DNA of 64,000 nucleotides from DASVTR01 sp036387475 (GTDB taxonomy: Bacteria > Acidobacteriota > Blastocatellia > Pyrinomonadales > Pyrinomonadaceae): assembly GCA_036387475.1 (NCBI GenBank), contig DASVTR010000016.1, forward strand, positions 496,001 through 560,000, read 5' to 3'. The notes beneath the pieces were generated by a model. It did not search any database, was not told the origin of the DNA, and saw only the letters and a program-made list of their open reading frames with translations. Shown one piece after another: positions 37,776-46,218 of the stretch (the first letter of the stretch is position 1; each line of letters starts with the position of its first letter). The position numbers and the translations under genes were made by a program.

Positions 37776-38393
37776 GTGAAGATAAAAATGATTGTCCTCT
37801 GCATTGCGTTTGTCGCGTGCAGCGCTGTTGCCGCTCGCGCGCAAGATACGGCGACGGCGCAAAATCTGACGGAGCAGTCCGTAGCGCTCGCCGAGAAGGC
37901 CGTCGCTCTGGACGCTGCCGGGCGCGAGGCGCTGTCGGCGAGTCTGTTGACCAATTCGCTTCAGGGAACGCCGGAAGCGCCCGTCAAAAACGTACGCTTC
38001 GTCGTCGAGAATCGCAGCGCAGTCTTCTACACGTATGTTTCGGGGACGATCACTTTTTATAAAGAGGGCAATGTGCGTTGCGGCGAGGGATTGTTCGCTT
38101 TGAACTCTCTCGCGTCGGGAGAAGCAGCGGAGACTGATGCGCCGGGGCTGCGCCTTGAATGTACGCCGTCGGCGTGGCGCATCGTCGCAACCAATCTGCT
38201 GACGCGTGCGAATGATGCGGCGAAGCCGATTGAGACACAGCCGCAGCCTCCAGCCCAGCCAGCGACTGCCGTCGTGCCGTCGCCGCTCTATCTGACAATT
38301 GATGGAAAGCAGTATCAAGTTCCGCTCAACAGCACGCTTGAGATTCCCGTCAGAACAAGGCGCGTCAAGATTACGCTTAGCGATCAGCCTTGA
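37776..38393 (+). CDS. Hypothetical exported protein
   Basis: 205 residues from GTG 37776 after GAGGAG. Signal peptide ends in AVAARAQ. An Ala-rich helical start (LTEQSVALAEKAVALDAAGREALSA) is followed by a beta domain (NVRFVVENRSAVFYTYVSGTITFY) with two Cys (NVRCGEG, LECTPS) that could form a disulphide. A Pro-rich linker precedes a C-terminal beta stretch. No family recognised. Confidence 0.75.
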   Translation: MKIKMIVLCIAFVACSAVAARAQDTATAQNLTEQSVALAEKAVALDAAGREALSASLLTNSLQGTPEAPVKNVRFVVENRSAVFYTYVSGTITFYKEGNVRCGEGLFALNSLASGEAAETDAPGLRLECTPSAWRIVATNLLTRANDAAKPIETQPQPPAQPATAVVPSPLYLTIDGKQYQVPLNSTLEIPVRTRRVKITLSDQP

Positions 38394-38521
38394 GCTTGAT
38401 AGTGATGGGGCTGTATTCAAGGCGGCGCATTGATTGTGCGTTCCGGCGCGGCGTGGCTTAAAATTCAAGGACGACTAAGCCCCCGAACATTTAACTTCGG
38501 TTTAGAGGAAGGATAACCGAG

Positions 38522-38671
38522 ATGGCTGACAAGAAGGACGACAAGACCTGCGCGCATCCCAGTTGCAGTTGCGCGGTTTCGGACGACGACAAGTATTGCA
38601 GCGAGTATTGCCGCGACGCGAAAGACATTATGGAAATCGGTTGCGGTTGCGAACACCCGGCCTGCCGCTGA
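38522..38671 (+). CDS. Bacterial metallothionein (SmtA/BmtA-like)
   Basis: 49 residues, ATG 38522 after AAGGA, stop at 38671. Nine Cys and two His in the spacing of prokaryotic metallothioneins: CAHPSCSC, YCSEYC and GCGCEHPAC. Cyanobacterial SmtA has the same CxxxCxC, YCCxxC and GCGHxxCxC order. It binds Zn2+ or other soft metals in the cytosol. It stands alone with a perfect palindrome behind it. No ArsR/SmtB-type repressor is adjacent. Too short for routine ORF calling. Confidence 0.85.
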   Translation: MADKKDDKTCAHPSCSCAVSDDDKYCSEYCRDAKDIMEIGCGCEHPACR

Positions 38672-38683
38672 AAAGCAAGTACG

Positions 38684-38748
38684 AAGGCCATAAGGATGAA
38701 AGAGCGGCTACTCAAGTTGAGTAGCCGCTCTTTCATCCTTATGGCCTT
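38684..38748. repeat. Perfect 32-base-arm palindrome (GGATGAAAGAGCGGCTACTC family)
   Basis: Arms 38684-38715 and 38717-38748 are perfect reverse complements around one base. The core GGATGAAAGAGCGGCTACTC is shared with 42065-42119 and less closely with 20715-20779. It acts at least as a strong hairpin behind the metallothionein gene. Confidence 0.95.
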
Positions 38749-38910
38749 TACCACTGATGTCCACGCCGCCCGTGCATTGCAATGATTTTATAATCAAAAC
38801 GACGCCCACCCCGCGACAACACATTTAATGTTTCGTTGCATCAACAGAAGCAACAGTTTCTATCACGCGCTCTGCCCCGACCGGCGCTGAAAACTTCAGT
38901 GGGGAGAAAT

Positions 38911-39696
38911 ATGAGAAAAACAGTTCTAACCATCGCATTAGTGATTCTGTGCGCGGTCACTTCTTTCGCGCAACGGCAAAGCACGAACGCTTCATCTGAC
39001 GCCGCTAACAGCACATCTGTTAGCCAAAACAATCGAGCCGTGAGCCTCCAATCAGGCATGCGCCTCACAGCACAACTTCAGCAGACGCTGGACGCGCGCA
39101 AGCTCAAAGCAGGCGACCGAGTCGTGTTGAAGACGACTGAAGCGATTAAGGCCAACGGGCGTACCCTTGTCGGTAAGGGAGCGCGCCTGGTAGGTCACGT
39201 CACAGACGTGCAGCAAAAATCGAAAGCCAGCGGAGAATCGAGCATCAGCCTCGTTTTTGACCGTCTGGAAAACGGCTCGCTGGAACTGCCCATCAACGCC
39301 ACCATCACTTCCATCACGCAAGCACGGGCACGCGCCTCTTACGACGACGGCGAGCTTGGCTCTGACGCCAGCGCGCAGAGCAGCACCAGCACGCGTTCAT
39401 CGCAGCAGAGATCAAGCGGCGGCCTGCTCGGCGGTGTGACGGGAACCGTCGGCAGCGTCGTTGATACGACGGCGCAGACAACGGGCAATGTTGTTAGCAG
39501 CACGACGGGCGCGGTCGATGAGACCGTGGGCGGCGTCGCCAATAGTGTCGGTAGCATCCGCATCACGCAGTCGGCCAGTGCATCCGCCGAAGGCGGCAGC
39601 ACGCTCACCCTCACTGGCGGCAACCTGCGTTTGGAGAAGGGGACATCTTTCCGCCTCGTACTTAACGAAGCGGCGAGCATAGGAAATAACGAGTAA
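38911..39696 (+). CDS. Hypothetical exported protein with repetitive C-terminal region
   Basis: 261 residues from ATG 38911 with GGGGAG upstream. Signal peptide ends in TSFAQ. Residues 45-140 form a beta-rich domain (SLQSGMRLTAQLQQTLDARKLKAGDRVVLKTTEAI, NGRTLVGKGARLVGHVTDV), like those in cell-wall or trypsin-like-associated proteins of Acidobacteria. A Gly/Ser/Thr/Val-rich stretch (GGVTGTVGSVVDTTAQTTGNVV) and a final beta segment follow. The stop is close to the next palindrome. Confidence 0.75.
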   Translation: MRKTVLTIALVILCAVTSFAQRQSTNASSDAANSTSVSQNNRAVSLQSGMRLTAQLQQTLDARKLKAGDRVVLKTTEAIKANGRTLVGKGARLVGHVTDVQQKSKASGESSISLVFDRLENGSLELPINATITSITQARARASYDDGELGSDASAQSSTSTRSSQQRSSGGLLGGVTGTVGSVVDTTAQTTGNVVSSTTGAVDETVGGVANSVGSIRITQSASASAEGGSTLTLTGGNLRLEKGTSFRLVLNEAASIGNNE

Positions 39697-39700
39697 CGAG

Positions 39701-39818
39701 CAGAAGGCAAACGGTTGAAGTAAAAAGGTAACAGGTAACAATGAAGAGAAGCCCACTTAACAGGTGGTGGCTCACCTTTCTTCCTTTTGCCTGTTACCTT
39801 TTTACTTTTGCCTTCCTT
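39701..39818. repeat. Heptamer palindrome, AGGTAAC family
   Basis: Left arm AGAAGGCAAAC...AAAAGGTAACAGGTAAC; right arm CCTGTTACCTTTTTACTTTTGCCTTC. About 30 paired bases around a centre that itself holds CACTTAACAGGTGG. Confidence 0.82.
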
Positions 39819-39871
39819 CTGGTCTAGCATCGTCTGAAGAATCCTGCTGATAGGAAGGACGGGAAAAGGCG

Positions 39872-40696
39872 ATTAGCAAAGAGGGCAGAGAAGAGAAAGC
39901 GCCACGCATTGCCGCTTCGTTTTATTTGAACTCGGCCCCTTTGATCTGGAGCTTTATCCGTGGCGAGAAACGGCGCGCGGCTCAGCTTATCACTGACGCC
40001 GCGCCCGCGCGTTGTGCAGACATGCTGGCGCGCGGTGAGGTCGAAGCGGCGCTCGTGCCGGTGATAGAGTATCAACGGATTCCCGAAATCCTGATTGTGC
40101 CGGGCGTCTGCGTCGGCTCGCGCGAGCGCGTTCGCAGCGTCTTGCTGGTAACGCGCGGCGCGGAATTGAAGGACGTACGCCGTGTGGCGCTCGACATTTC
40201 TTCCAGAACATCTGCCACACTCGTTCGCATCATCTTTCGCGAATTTCTTGGATTTGAACCGGAGTGGAAAGCCTCTGCGCCAGACTTAGGCGCGATGCTG
40301 CGCGAAGCGGACGCCGCGCTGATGATTGGTGATCCGGCGATGACCTTTCCGCGCGAGAATTTGCGCGTCTATGATCTGGCGAGCCTCTGGCGCGAACAGA
40401 CCGGCCTCGGTTTCGTCTTCGCGATGTGGATGCTGCGCGAGGATGCCGCAGAGAGTGTGAGCGAGATTGATTTCGCGGGCGCGCGTGATGAAGGACTCGC
40501 TCGCGTCGAAGAGATTGTCGAGAGCTACAAAGCTGAGCTTCAATTGCCGCGCAGCGAACTCCGCACATACCTGTTGGAAAACATCTCCTACACGCTCGAC
40601 GCGGAAATGCGCGCAGGGCTTGATCTCTTTTACAGCCTCGCGCACAAACACGGATTGCTCAACGCCGTGCGTCCGTTGAGAATGCTGGAAGACTAG
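39872..40696 (+). CDS. mqnA: Chorismate dehydratase MqnA (futalosine pathway)
   Basis: 274 residues if begun at ATT 39872. Converts chorismate to 3-enolpyruvyl-benzoate for menaquinone by the futalosine route. The conserved start APRIAASFYLNSAPLIWSF spans 39899-39955 in one open frame, but between the upstream TAG (39851) and this block there is no ATG, GTG or TTG. The first accepted start, TTG 39926, would cut off the strand holding Tyr-Leu-Asn. ATT 39872 follows GGAAAAGG and fits length and homology. Later blocks: ALVPVIEYQRIPEILIVPGV, LDISSRTSATLVRIIF, ALMIGDPAMTF and VFAMWMLRED. Confidence 0.8.
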   Translation: MSKEGREEKAPRIAASFYLNSAPLIWSFIRGEKRRAAQLITDAAPARCADMLARGEVEAALVPVIEYQRIPEILIVPGVCVGSRERVRSVLLVTRGAELKDVRRVALDISSRTSATLVRIIFREFLGFEPEWKASAPDLGAMLREADAALMIGDPAMTFPRENLRVYDLASLWREQTGLGFVFAMWMLREDAAESVSEIDFAGARDEGLARVEEIVESYKAELQLPRSELRTYLLENISYTLDAEMRAGLDLFYSLAHKHGLLNAVRPLRMLED

Positions 40697-40889
40697 CCTC
40701 GCTAAGATTTCCCTTGCGCTTCGGCTACGGGTCGCCCCGACTATTCACTCAACTATCGGCAAGTTGCCATTTTAGGTTTGCGATTTGCGATTCGGATTGC
40801 GGATAATGGCGTCGAAAGCCGAAGAATCCAACTGGACTCAAAGTTGCTTTTGTTAGCGCGGATTTGAAAGCTTGAGAACGACGAATTAG

Positions 40890-42041
40890 ATGAGAACAGC
40901 AAACGACATTCAGCCTATTCTTGACCGCGCGCTAGGAGGCGAGCGCCTGACCGTAGAGGATTGCACGGCGCTTCTGGAATCAAACGATTTCGTTCACATC
41001 GGGTTGGCCGCCGATGAGATACGCCAGCGCCGACACCCCGAAGGCATCGTTACGTATATCATTGACCGCAACATCAACTACACGAACGTCTGCAACGTCG
41101 TCTGCACCTTCTGCGCCTTCTACCGCAGGCCGGGACACGAGGAAACCTACGTTCACACGCTCGACGAAATCCGTCAAAAGATTGATGAGACAATCGCGCT
41201 CGGTGGTACGGGCGTGTTGATGCAGGGTGGGCTGCACCCGGATTTCGGTCTTGAGTGGTACGAAGAACTGCTCAGCACGCTGCACGCCGAATATCCAGAC
41301 TTTCAACTGCACTGCTTTTCCCCGCCGGAGATTCACAACATACATCTCATCTCCGGCCTTGATTACGAAACTATCATGCGGCGGCTCAAAGCGGCGGGCC
41401 TCAACAGCCTGCCCGGCGGCGGCGGCGAAATACTTGACGACGAAGTGCGCAAGCGCGTCTCTACCAAATGCACCACAGACGAATGGCTAGGCGTCATGCG
41501 CGCCGCGCACGCAGTCGGATTGCGTACCACTGCGACGATGATGTTCGGCATCGGCGATACCATTGTTCACCGCGTCCGCCATCTACAGCGCATTCGTGAC
41601 CTACAGGATGAGACCGGCGGCTTTACAGCTTTCATTCCCTGGACTTTCCAACGCGAAAACACCGCGCTCGGACGCCGCATCAAGGAAGAGCCGACGGGCA
41701 TAGACTATCTGAAGATGCTCTCTGTCTCACGCCTCTTTCTGGACAATATAGAGCACTTTCAATCTTCGTGGCTGACGCAGGGGCTGAGGCTCGGACAGGT
41801 CGCGCTGCGCTTCGGCGCGGACGACATGGGTTCGGTTATGATCGAAGAGAACGTCGTCTCGGCAGCAGGCGCGCACAACATCGCCGACGAAAAGATGCTT
41901 CGCTACCTGATTCGCGAAGCTGGCTTTACGCCGCAGCAGCGAGACATCCTCTATCGCCACGTCAACCGCGACGAGTCGCCACAGTTGGACACGAAAGAGT
42001 CAACGCCGCTACGCGAGTTGACTGTGCTGATGGCCGATTAA
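40890..42041 (+). CDS. mqnC: Cyclic dehypoxanthinyl futalosine synthase
   Basis: 383 residues. Radical SAM enzyme of the futalosine menaquinone pathway; the cluster motif CxxxCxxC is CNVVCTFC, followed by FYRRPGHEETYVHTLDEI, GGTGVLMQGGLHPD, the LNSLPGGGGEILDDEVR block and TTATMMFGIGD. With mqnA 190 bases upstream, it supports futalosine-route menaquinone biosynthesis in this organism. The 190-base gap shows only short GATTTGC-like repeats near 40780-40800. Confidence 0.95.
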   Translation: MRTANDIQPILDRALGGERLTVEDCTALLESNDFVHIGLAADEIRQRRHPEGIVTYIIDRNINYTNVCNVVCTFCAFYRRPGHEETYVHTLDEIRQKIDETIALGGTGVLMQGGLHPDFGLEWYEELLSTLHAEYPDFQLHCFSPPEIHNIHLISGLDYETIMRRLKAAGLNSLPGGGGEILDDEVRKRVSTKCTTDEWLGVMRAAHAVGLRTTATMMFGIGDTIVHRVRHLQRIRDLQDETGGFTAFIPWTFQRENTALGRRIKEEPTGIDYLKMLSVSRLFLDNIEHFQSSWLTQGLRLGQVALRFGADDMGSVMIEENVVSAAGAHNIADEKMLRYLIREAGFTPQQRDILYRHVNRDESPQLDTKESTPLRELTVLMAD

Positions 42042-42064
42042 AAGCAAGCAGAGAAGGATGAGAG

Positions 42065-42119
42065 ACGAAGGATGAAAGAAGGGCTACTCAGGTTGAGTAG
42101 CCCTTCTTTCATCCTTCGT
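42065..42119. repeat. Perfect 26-base-arm palindrome (GGATGAAAGAGCGGCTACTC family)
   Basis: Arms 42065-42090 and 42094-42119 with a GGT loop, all 26 bases paired. It lies between the convergent mqnC and TlpA-like genes and probably terminates both. Confidence 0.95.
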
Positions 42120-42132
42120 GATTCCTGGTTCA

Positions 42133-42684
42133 TCATTGCTTCTGGAGATGCTTCTCGATGAGCTTGCCTAAATCCTTGTCGTCAATTCCTTCGTGGCGAT
42201 AAATAATCTTACCGTCAGTGCCGACGACATAGACGACCGGCAAATTGATGACGCCGTAGGCGGGGGCGATCTCTTCGCCTTTGAGCAGGAGACCGTAGCT
42301 GAGGCGCTTCTTCTTCATGTAAGCGACCGCATCGTTCGTTTCCCATGAGTTAACGCCGAAGACGACCGCGCCCTTGTCGCCGAGCTTATCTTGAAGCTTC
42401 TGCATACGCGGCATCAACGCTTCGCAAGGGCCGCACCACGTCGCCCAGAAATCGAGCACCACCACTCGCCCGCGATAATCCGAGAGCGAATGTGTTTTTC
42501 CTGCGGCGTCTGTCAGCTTCCAGTCGGGCGCAGGCGTGCCGACGGCCAGTAGCTTGTTACTGTCGGAATCGAGTGACGCTGACGGCTGTCGAGTGCGAGC
42601 GATTGGGCCAAAGCCACAGAGAGCGAACATGACAAACATCACGCTCGCTCTCATAACTCCTGCCCTCTGAGCCTTGTTCTTCAT
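42133..42684 (-). CDS. TlpA-like periplasmic thioredoxin
   Basis: 183 residues. N-terminal hydrophobic signal anchor (residues 9-27). Thioredoxin/AhpC-TSA-like fold with TPAPDWKLTDAAGKTHSLSDYRG, the active site WATWCGPCEALMP and the cis-Pro in INLPVVYVVGTDG. Likely acts on periplasmic disulphides or selenenylsulphides. It lies 15 bases behind the candidate selenoprotein and is probably translated from the same transcript, so the two may be partners. Confidence 0.88.
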   Translation of the reverse strand: MKNKAQRAGVMRASVMFVMFALCGFGPIARTRQPSASLDSDSNKLLAVGTPAPDWKLTDAAGKTHSLSDYRGRVVVLDFWATWCGPCEALMPRMQKLQDKLGDKGAVVFGVNSWETNDAVAYMKKKRLSYGLLLKGEEIAPAYGVINLPVVYVVGTDGKIIYRHEGIDDKDLGKLIEKHLQKQ

Positions 42685-42699
42685 CTTTCGGGAAAATCT

Positions 42700-43797
42700 C
42701 TAAAACCTGACGGAGTATGCGCCGAAGAACATGTACTTCGGGATGGTCGCGTCTTCGACGCGCGGGCTGCCGGGCACGTCCTTGACGTTAACGTAAGTGC
42801 GTATGGCGATGCCGACGGAGAAGAGTTGTTTGCCGACGGCCATGTTCAGCCCCGGCTCGACGAAGCCAAAAGTACCTGGACGACGAAAGCCGTCCGAAGC
42901 CCCGAAGAGGTCTTTGATCGGCACGCCTTCGAGGCGATAGCCAATGCTCGGCACGGGCCACTTGCTCTTCACGCGCACAGATGCTCCGATCTGCGTCGAG
43001 TATTGGTCGGTCGCGGAATTAAGAGTAGTCGTGTTCGGAGCGGTCAGGCTCGCAAAGAAGCTGCGGACGCCGGTCGTGTTGCGCGGGTTGAAGAGATAAG
43101 AGGCCGCGCCGTAGACGGTCACGCGCTTGATTCTCTGGGAGCCCTGCACGCCGGTCGTCCCGGCCCAGCTTTTGTCGCCGGTCTGGATGGAGATGTCTAC
43201 GGGAACAGTCCGGCCCAGCACTTCGTCTGTCCGGTTGGCCTTGCCGGTCGGCATCTTAACGCCTGCGGAGACGGCCAGGTTGTGTGTGTCCTGCTCGGTT
43301 GAGAAAATCCAGTAGCGCGCGCGTAAACTAATGTCGCCGATGCCGCTCGCCTCTGTGTTTTGCCAGACGCGGTCGGGCGTGCCCGGCACGGGCCGCCGCA
43401 CCTCGAAGCTGTTGAAGTGGACGGGAACGTTAAGCGAGACGTTCCACTTACGCGTCAGCGCGTAAGCGATGTCGAAGTTAATCTGCGCCTGACGATTGTA
43501 AGGGCCGTTGACATCAAGCTCCGGTTCGGGGTGCGTGCCCCTGTAGTGCTTGCTCGAACGATAGCCGCGAACGCCGATGGTCAATTGCCAATCGCCTTTA
43601 TTCATGTAGGTGCTAAGCCCACCAAACACGGGTGATCTGGTTCGCTGGCACACTCAACCCTGCCCGTAGACGGCCTGCGGCGCAAGCGTCAAAAGCAGCA
43701 GAGAGACGATGACGAAAACACTCGATGCGCTCCGGCGAGAGAGAAAAGCCCTGAGACGCTTTCGACGCATTTCAGTAGGGGAAAAGCTGAAATTCAT
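42700..43797 (-). CDS. Candidate exported beta-barrel-like selenoprotein (in-frame TGA at 43654-43656)
   Basis: ATG 43797 has GGGAG upstream. The frame encodes a classic signal peptide (VFVIVSLLLLTLAPQAVYGQG), meets TGA at codon 48, and continues unbroken for 317 codons to the stop at 42700. Starting instead at the following GTG 43653 would remove the signal and leave a beta-barrel-like domain in the cytosol. Read as selenocysteine the mature start is QGUVCQRT, with a U-x-C pair. The remainder has alternating aromatic strands (GDWQLTIGVRGYRSSKH, QAQINFDIAYALTRKWNVSLNVPVHFNS, SVGIAIRTYVNV, MFFGAYSVRF), typical of outer-membrane barrels ending in Phe. A bSECIS-like hairpin follows the TGA. Alternative: a nonsense mutation in a decaying gene, but no other disruption is seen. 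Function unknown; redox context from TlpA downstream. Confidence 0.65.
43619..43635 (-). promoter_or_regulatory. bSECIS-like hairpin for the second candidate selenoprotein
   Basis: UCACC (43635-43631) pairs with GGUGG (43623-43619; one U-G pair) around loop CGUGUUU. The loop begins 24 bases after the TGA and has G at its second position, within the usual bacterial window. The stem is shorter than that of the CMD gene, so support is moderate. Confidence 0.45.
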
Positions 43798-43933
43798 TGG
43801 TCACTCCCAAATTGAAATAGAGTTGAAACGGGAAACAATGGTGTGCTCGTGGCCGGGCAGCGGCAAAGTGTAACCGCTGATGCCAGTCGAGAGATAGTAA
43901 GATAGGTCAGACGCAGATGTCCAGACCGAAGAG

Positions 43934-44028
43934 AAGGATGAACGAGAAACGATGAACGCTGAACGCTGAACGCTGAACTATACGGAGCTTGTCTGTCATT
44001 CCGCGTTCATCGTTCCGCGTTCATCCTT
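43934..44028. repeat. Heptamer palindrome, GAACGCG/GAACGAT family
   Basis: Left arm has three GAACGCT units after ACGATGAACG; right arm 43999-44028 mirrors it with GTTCATCGTTCCGCG. It overlaps the last codons (DERGTMNAE) of the GNAT gene. Confidence 0.88.
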
Positions 44029-44574
44029 GCTTTCTATCTTCCAGTCGCGTTTGAGCATGGCGTAGACGATCAGGTCAACGTAGTGATCGTAGAGCCATTG
44101 AACTTCGCGGAGCGTGCCTTCCTCTGTGAAGCCGAGGCGTTGAGGAATGGCGCGGCTTTTGGCGTTGCCGGGAGCGCAGAGAATGTCAACGCGGTTGAGT
44201 TGCAGTTCTTCGAACGCGTAGTCGAGCAGAATCCTGCACGCCTCTGTCACCAGCCCGTGCCCCTGATGCGTTGCCGCAAGGTAATAGCCGAGGCTCGCAT
44301 TGCGATTAATCAGGTCAATTGATTTCAGAGCAATCACGCCCACCATCTCGCCCGCATCCCAGATGCCCGCCGGTACCTCCTGCCCGGCGGCGAATCGCTC
44401 AAGACACTGGCGAATAAAATCCCTGCTCTCTGCCAGCGAGTAATCGTCCGAAAAGCTTGGCATCCACTCGCGGAAGTAGTCCCAGTGCCGCCTTGTCATG
44501 GCGCGCAACTCTGCGGCGTGCTGCTCTTCGAGCAGCCGCAATTCCGCGCGGTCGTTAATGCGATAAAGGAACAT
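43996..44574 (-). CDS. GNAT-family N-acetyltransferase (RimJ/RimL-like)
   Basis: 192 residues. Matches ribosomal-protein N-acetyltransferases: YRINDRAELRLLEEQHAAEL, WDAGEMVGVIALKSID, the acetyl-CoA loop region YYLAATHQGHGLVTEACRILLDYAF and LCAPGNAKSRAIPQRLGF. Its C-terminal nine residues are encoded by the GAACG repeat. The neighbour amidase starts ten bases upstream in the same direction, suggesting co-transcription. Confidence 0.85.
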   Translation of the reverse strand: MFLYRINDRAELRLLEEQHAAELRAMTRRHWDYFREWMPSFSDDYSLAESRDFIRQCLERFAAGQEVPAGIWDAGEMVGVIALKSIDLINRNASLGYYLAATHQGHGLVTEACRILLDYAFEELQLNRVDILCAPGNAKSRAIPQRLGFTEEGTLREVQWLYDHYVDLIVYAMLKRDWKIESKDERGTMNAE

Positions 44575-44583
44575 CGGGTTTCT

Positions 44584-46200
44584 TTAGCCGAGCTTGCTGG
44601 TGTCCAGGAAGCGCGGCGGCTGGCGAAGCTTCGTGGCCTGCTCGAAAGCGTAGGCCAGCCGAATGAGTACAGGCTCGCTGTAGGCTCTGCCGAAAAACGA
44701 GATGCCGACTGGCAGGCCGTAGATGAAGCCTGCGGGAACGTTGATGTTGGGGTATCCGGCGACCGCCGCAGGCGTCGAGCTTGAGCCAGAGAAGTGATCG
44801 CCGTTAATGAGGTCTGTCGTCCAGGGCGGGCCGCCCGTTGGCGCGACAATCGCATCCAGCCGGTGCTGTTTCATCACGGCGTCAATCCCCTCCTCACGCG
44901 AAAGGCGATGGTTCTTCGCCAGGGCTTCTTTATACTCCTTACTCGTCAACGGCCCTTTGGCTTCAGCCCGTATGAAAATCTCCTGACCGAAGTAGGGCAT
45001 CTCTTTTTCACGATTCTGTTCGTTAAACTCTATCAACTCCTTCAAGGAGCGAGCCGGGGCTTTCGCTTCTCGCTCTGCCAGGTATTTATTGAGGTCAGCC
45101 TTGAACTCATACAACAAGACCTCGAACTCCGAATCGTCAAACTTTCCGGCGGTCGCAATGTTTGCAGGGTCAACGATGGTTGCGCCGAGCCGCTTCATCG
45201 CCGCTATACTCTCGTCCATCAACTTATCAACTTTATCGTTGAAGCCGAAAAAATTTCGGGCGACGCCCAATCGCGCGCCTTTCAGTCCGTTACGATCAAG
45301 AAACTGCGTGTAGTCACCCGCATATTTACCACGGCTCTCCGCTGTCACCTCGTCGCGCGTGTCAATGCCCGCGAGGACAGTGAGCAAAGCGGCGGCGTCT
45401 GCGACGGTGCGGGCCATTGGCCCAGCGGTGTCCTGGCTGTGTGCAATCGGGATGATGCCTGAACGACTGACGAGGCCGAGTGTGGGCTTGATACCGACGA
45501 TTGAATTTGATGATGAAGGACAAACTATAGAGCCGTCGGTTTCCGTGCCGACGGCGATTGCCGCAAGATTTGCCGCAATGGCTGCACCAGAGCCGGAGCT
45601 AGAGCCGCAGGGGTTACGGTCAAGCGCGTAAGGGTTGCGCGTTTGCCCTCCGCGACCGCTCCAACCGCTGGTCGAATGAGTCGAGCGAAAGTTGGCCCAC
45701 TCGCTTAAGTTCGTCTTGCCGAGAATGACTGCGCCAGCGGCGCGCAAGCGTTCCACGATAAAGGCATCGCGGGAGGGGCGAGAATTGACGAGCGCCAAAG
45801 ACCCGGCGGTCGTCATCATCCGGTCAGCCGTATCAATGTTGTCTTTGAGCAGCAACGGAATACCGTGCAGCGCGCCGCGAGCGCCTTTGGCTTTGCGCTC
45901 ACGGTCGAGCGCGTCTGCAATCTCAAGCGCATCCGGGTTCAATTCGATAATAGAGTTGATCGCCGGGCCTTGCTGGTCTAGTTCCTTAATCCGCTTCAGG
46001 TATTTCTCGGCGATTGAGCGCGCGGTCAGCTTTCCGCTTTTCATTCCCTCCTGAAGCTGCGCGATGGTCGTTTCTTCCAACTCGAAAGAAGCCGCAGACG
46101 AAAGAGAATCCGTACCCTCTTTCTCGCGCGATAGAGCAGGCCGCGCAAGAGCTAGCGCGCTTCCGAGCAGGCCATAGTGCAAGAAGCTTCTACGATTCAT
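44584..46200 (-). CDS. Amidase signature enzyme, exported
   Basis: 538 residues. Begins MNRRSFLHYGLLGSALALARPALS, a twin-arginine-like signal (RRSF). Ser-cisSer-Lys triad regions: Lys in IPLLLKDNIDTADRMMTTAGS, the Gly/Ser-rich GSSSGSGAAIAANL, and GTETDGSIVCPSSSNSIVG with the nucleophile. Closest to amidases of the AS family with an exported enzyme context (peptide amidase-like). Hydrolyses an amide to acid and ammonia; substrate unknown. Confidence 0.9.
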   Translation of the reverse strand: MNRRSFLHYGLLGSALALARPALSREKEGTDSLSSAASFELEETTIAQLQEGMKSGKLTARSIAEKYLKRIKELDQQGPAINSIIELNPDALEIADALDRERKAKGARGALHGIPLLLKDNIDTADRMMTTAGSLALVNSRPSRDAFIVERLRAAGAVILGKTNLSEWANFRSTHSTSGWSGRGGQTRNPYALDRNPCGSSSGSGAAIAANLAAIAVGTETDGSIVCPSSSNSIVGIKPTLGLVSRSGIIPIAHSQDTAGPMARTVADAAALLTVLAGIDTRDEVTAESRGKYAGDYTQFLDRNGLKGARLGVARNFFGFNDKVDKLMDESIAAMKRLGATIVDPANIATAGKFDDSEFEVLLYEFKADLNKYLAEREAKAPARSLKELIEFNEQNREKEMPYFGQEIFIRAEAKGPLTSKEYKEALAKNHRLSREEGIDAVMKQHRLDAIVAPTGGPPWTTDLINGDHFSGSSSTPAAVAGYPNINVPAGFIYGLPVGISFFGRAYSEPVLIRLAYAFEQATKLRQPPRFLDTSKLG

Positions 46201-46218
46201 AGGAACACTTTCGTTGGG

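Noticed and set aside
43651..43653. GTG at 43653 as the true start of the barrel-like gene
   Set aside because: It would remove a complete in-frame signal peptide that has its own ATG and ribosome site 48 codons upstream; no ribosome site precedes the GTG itself.
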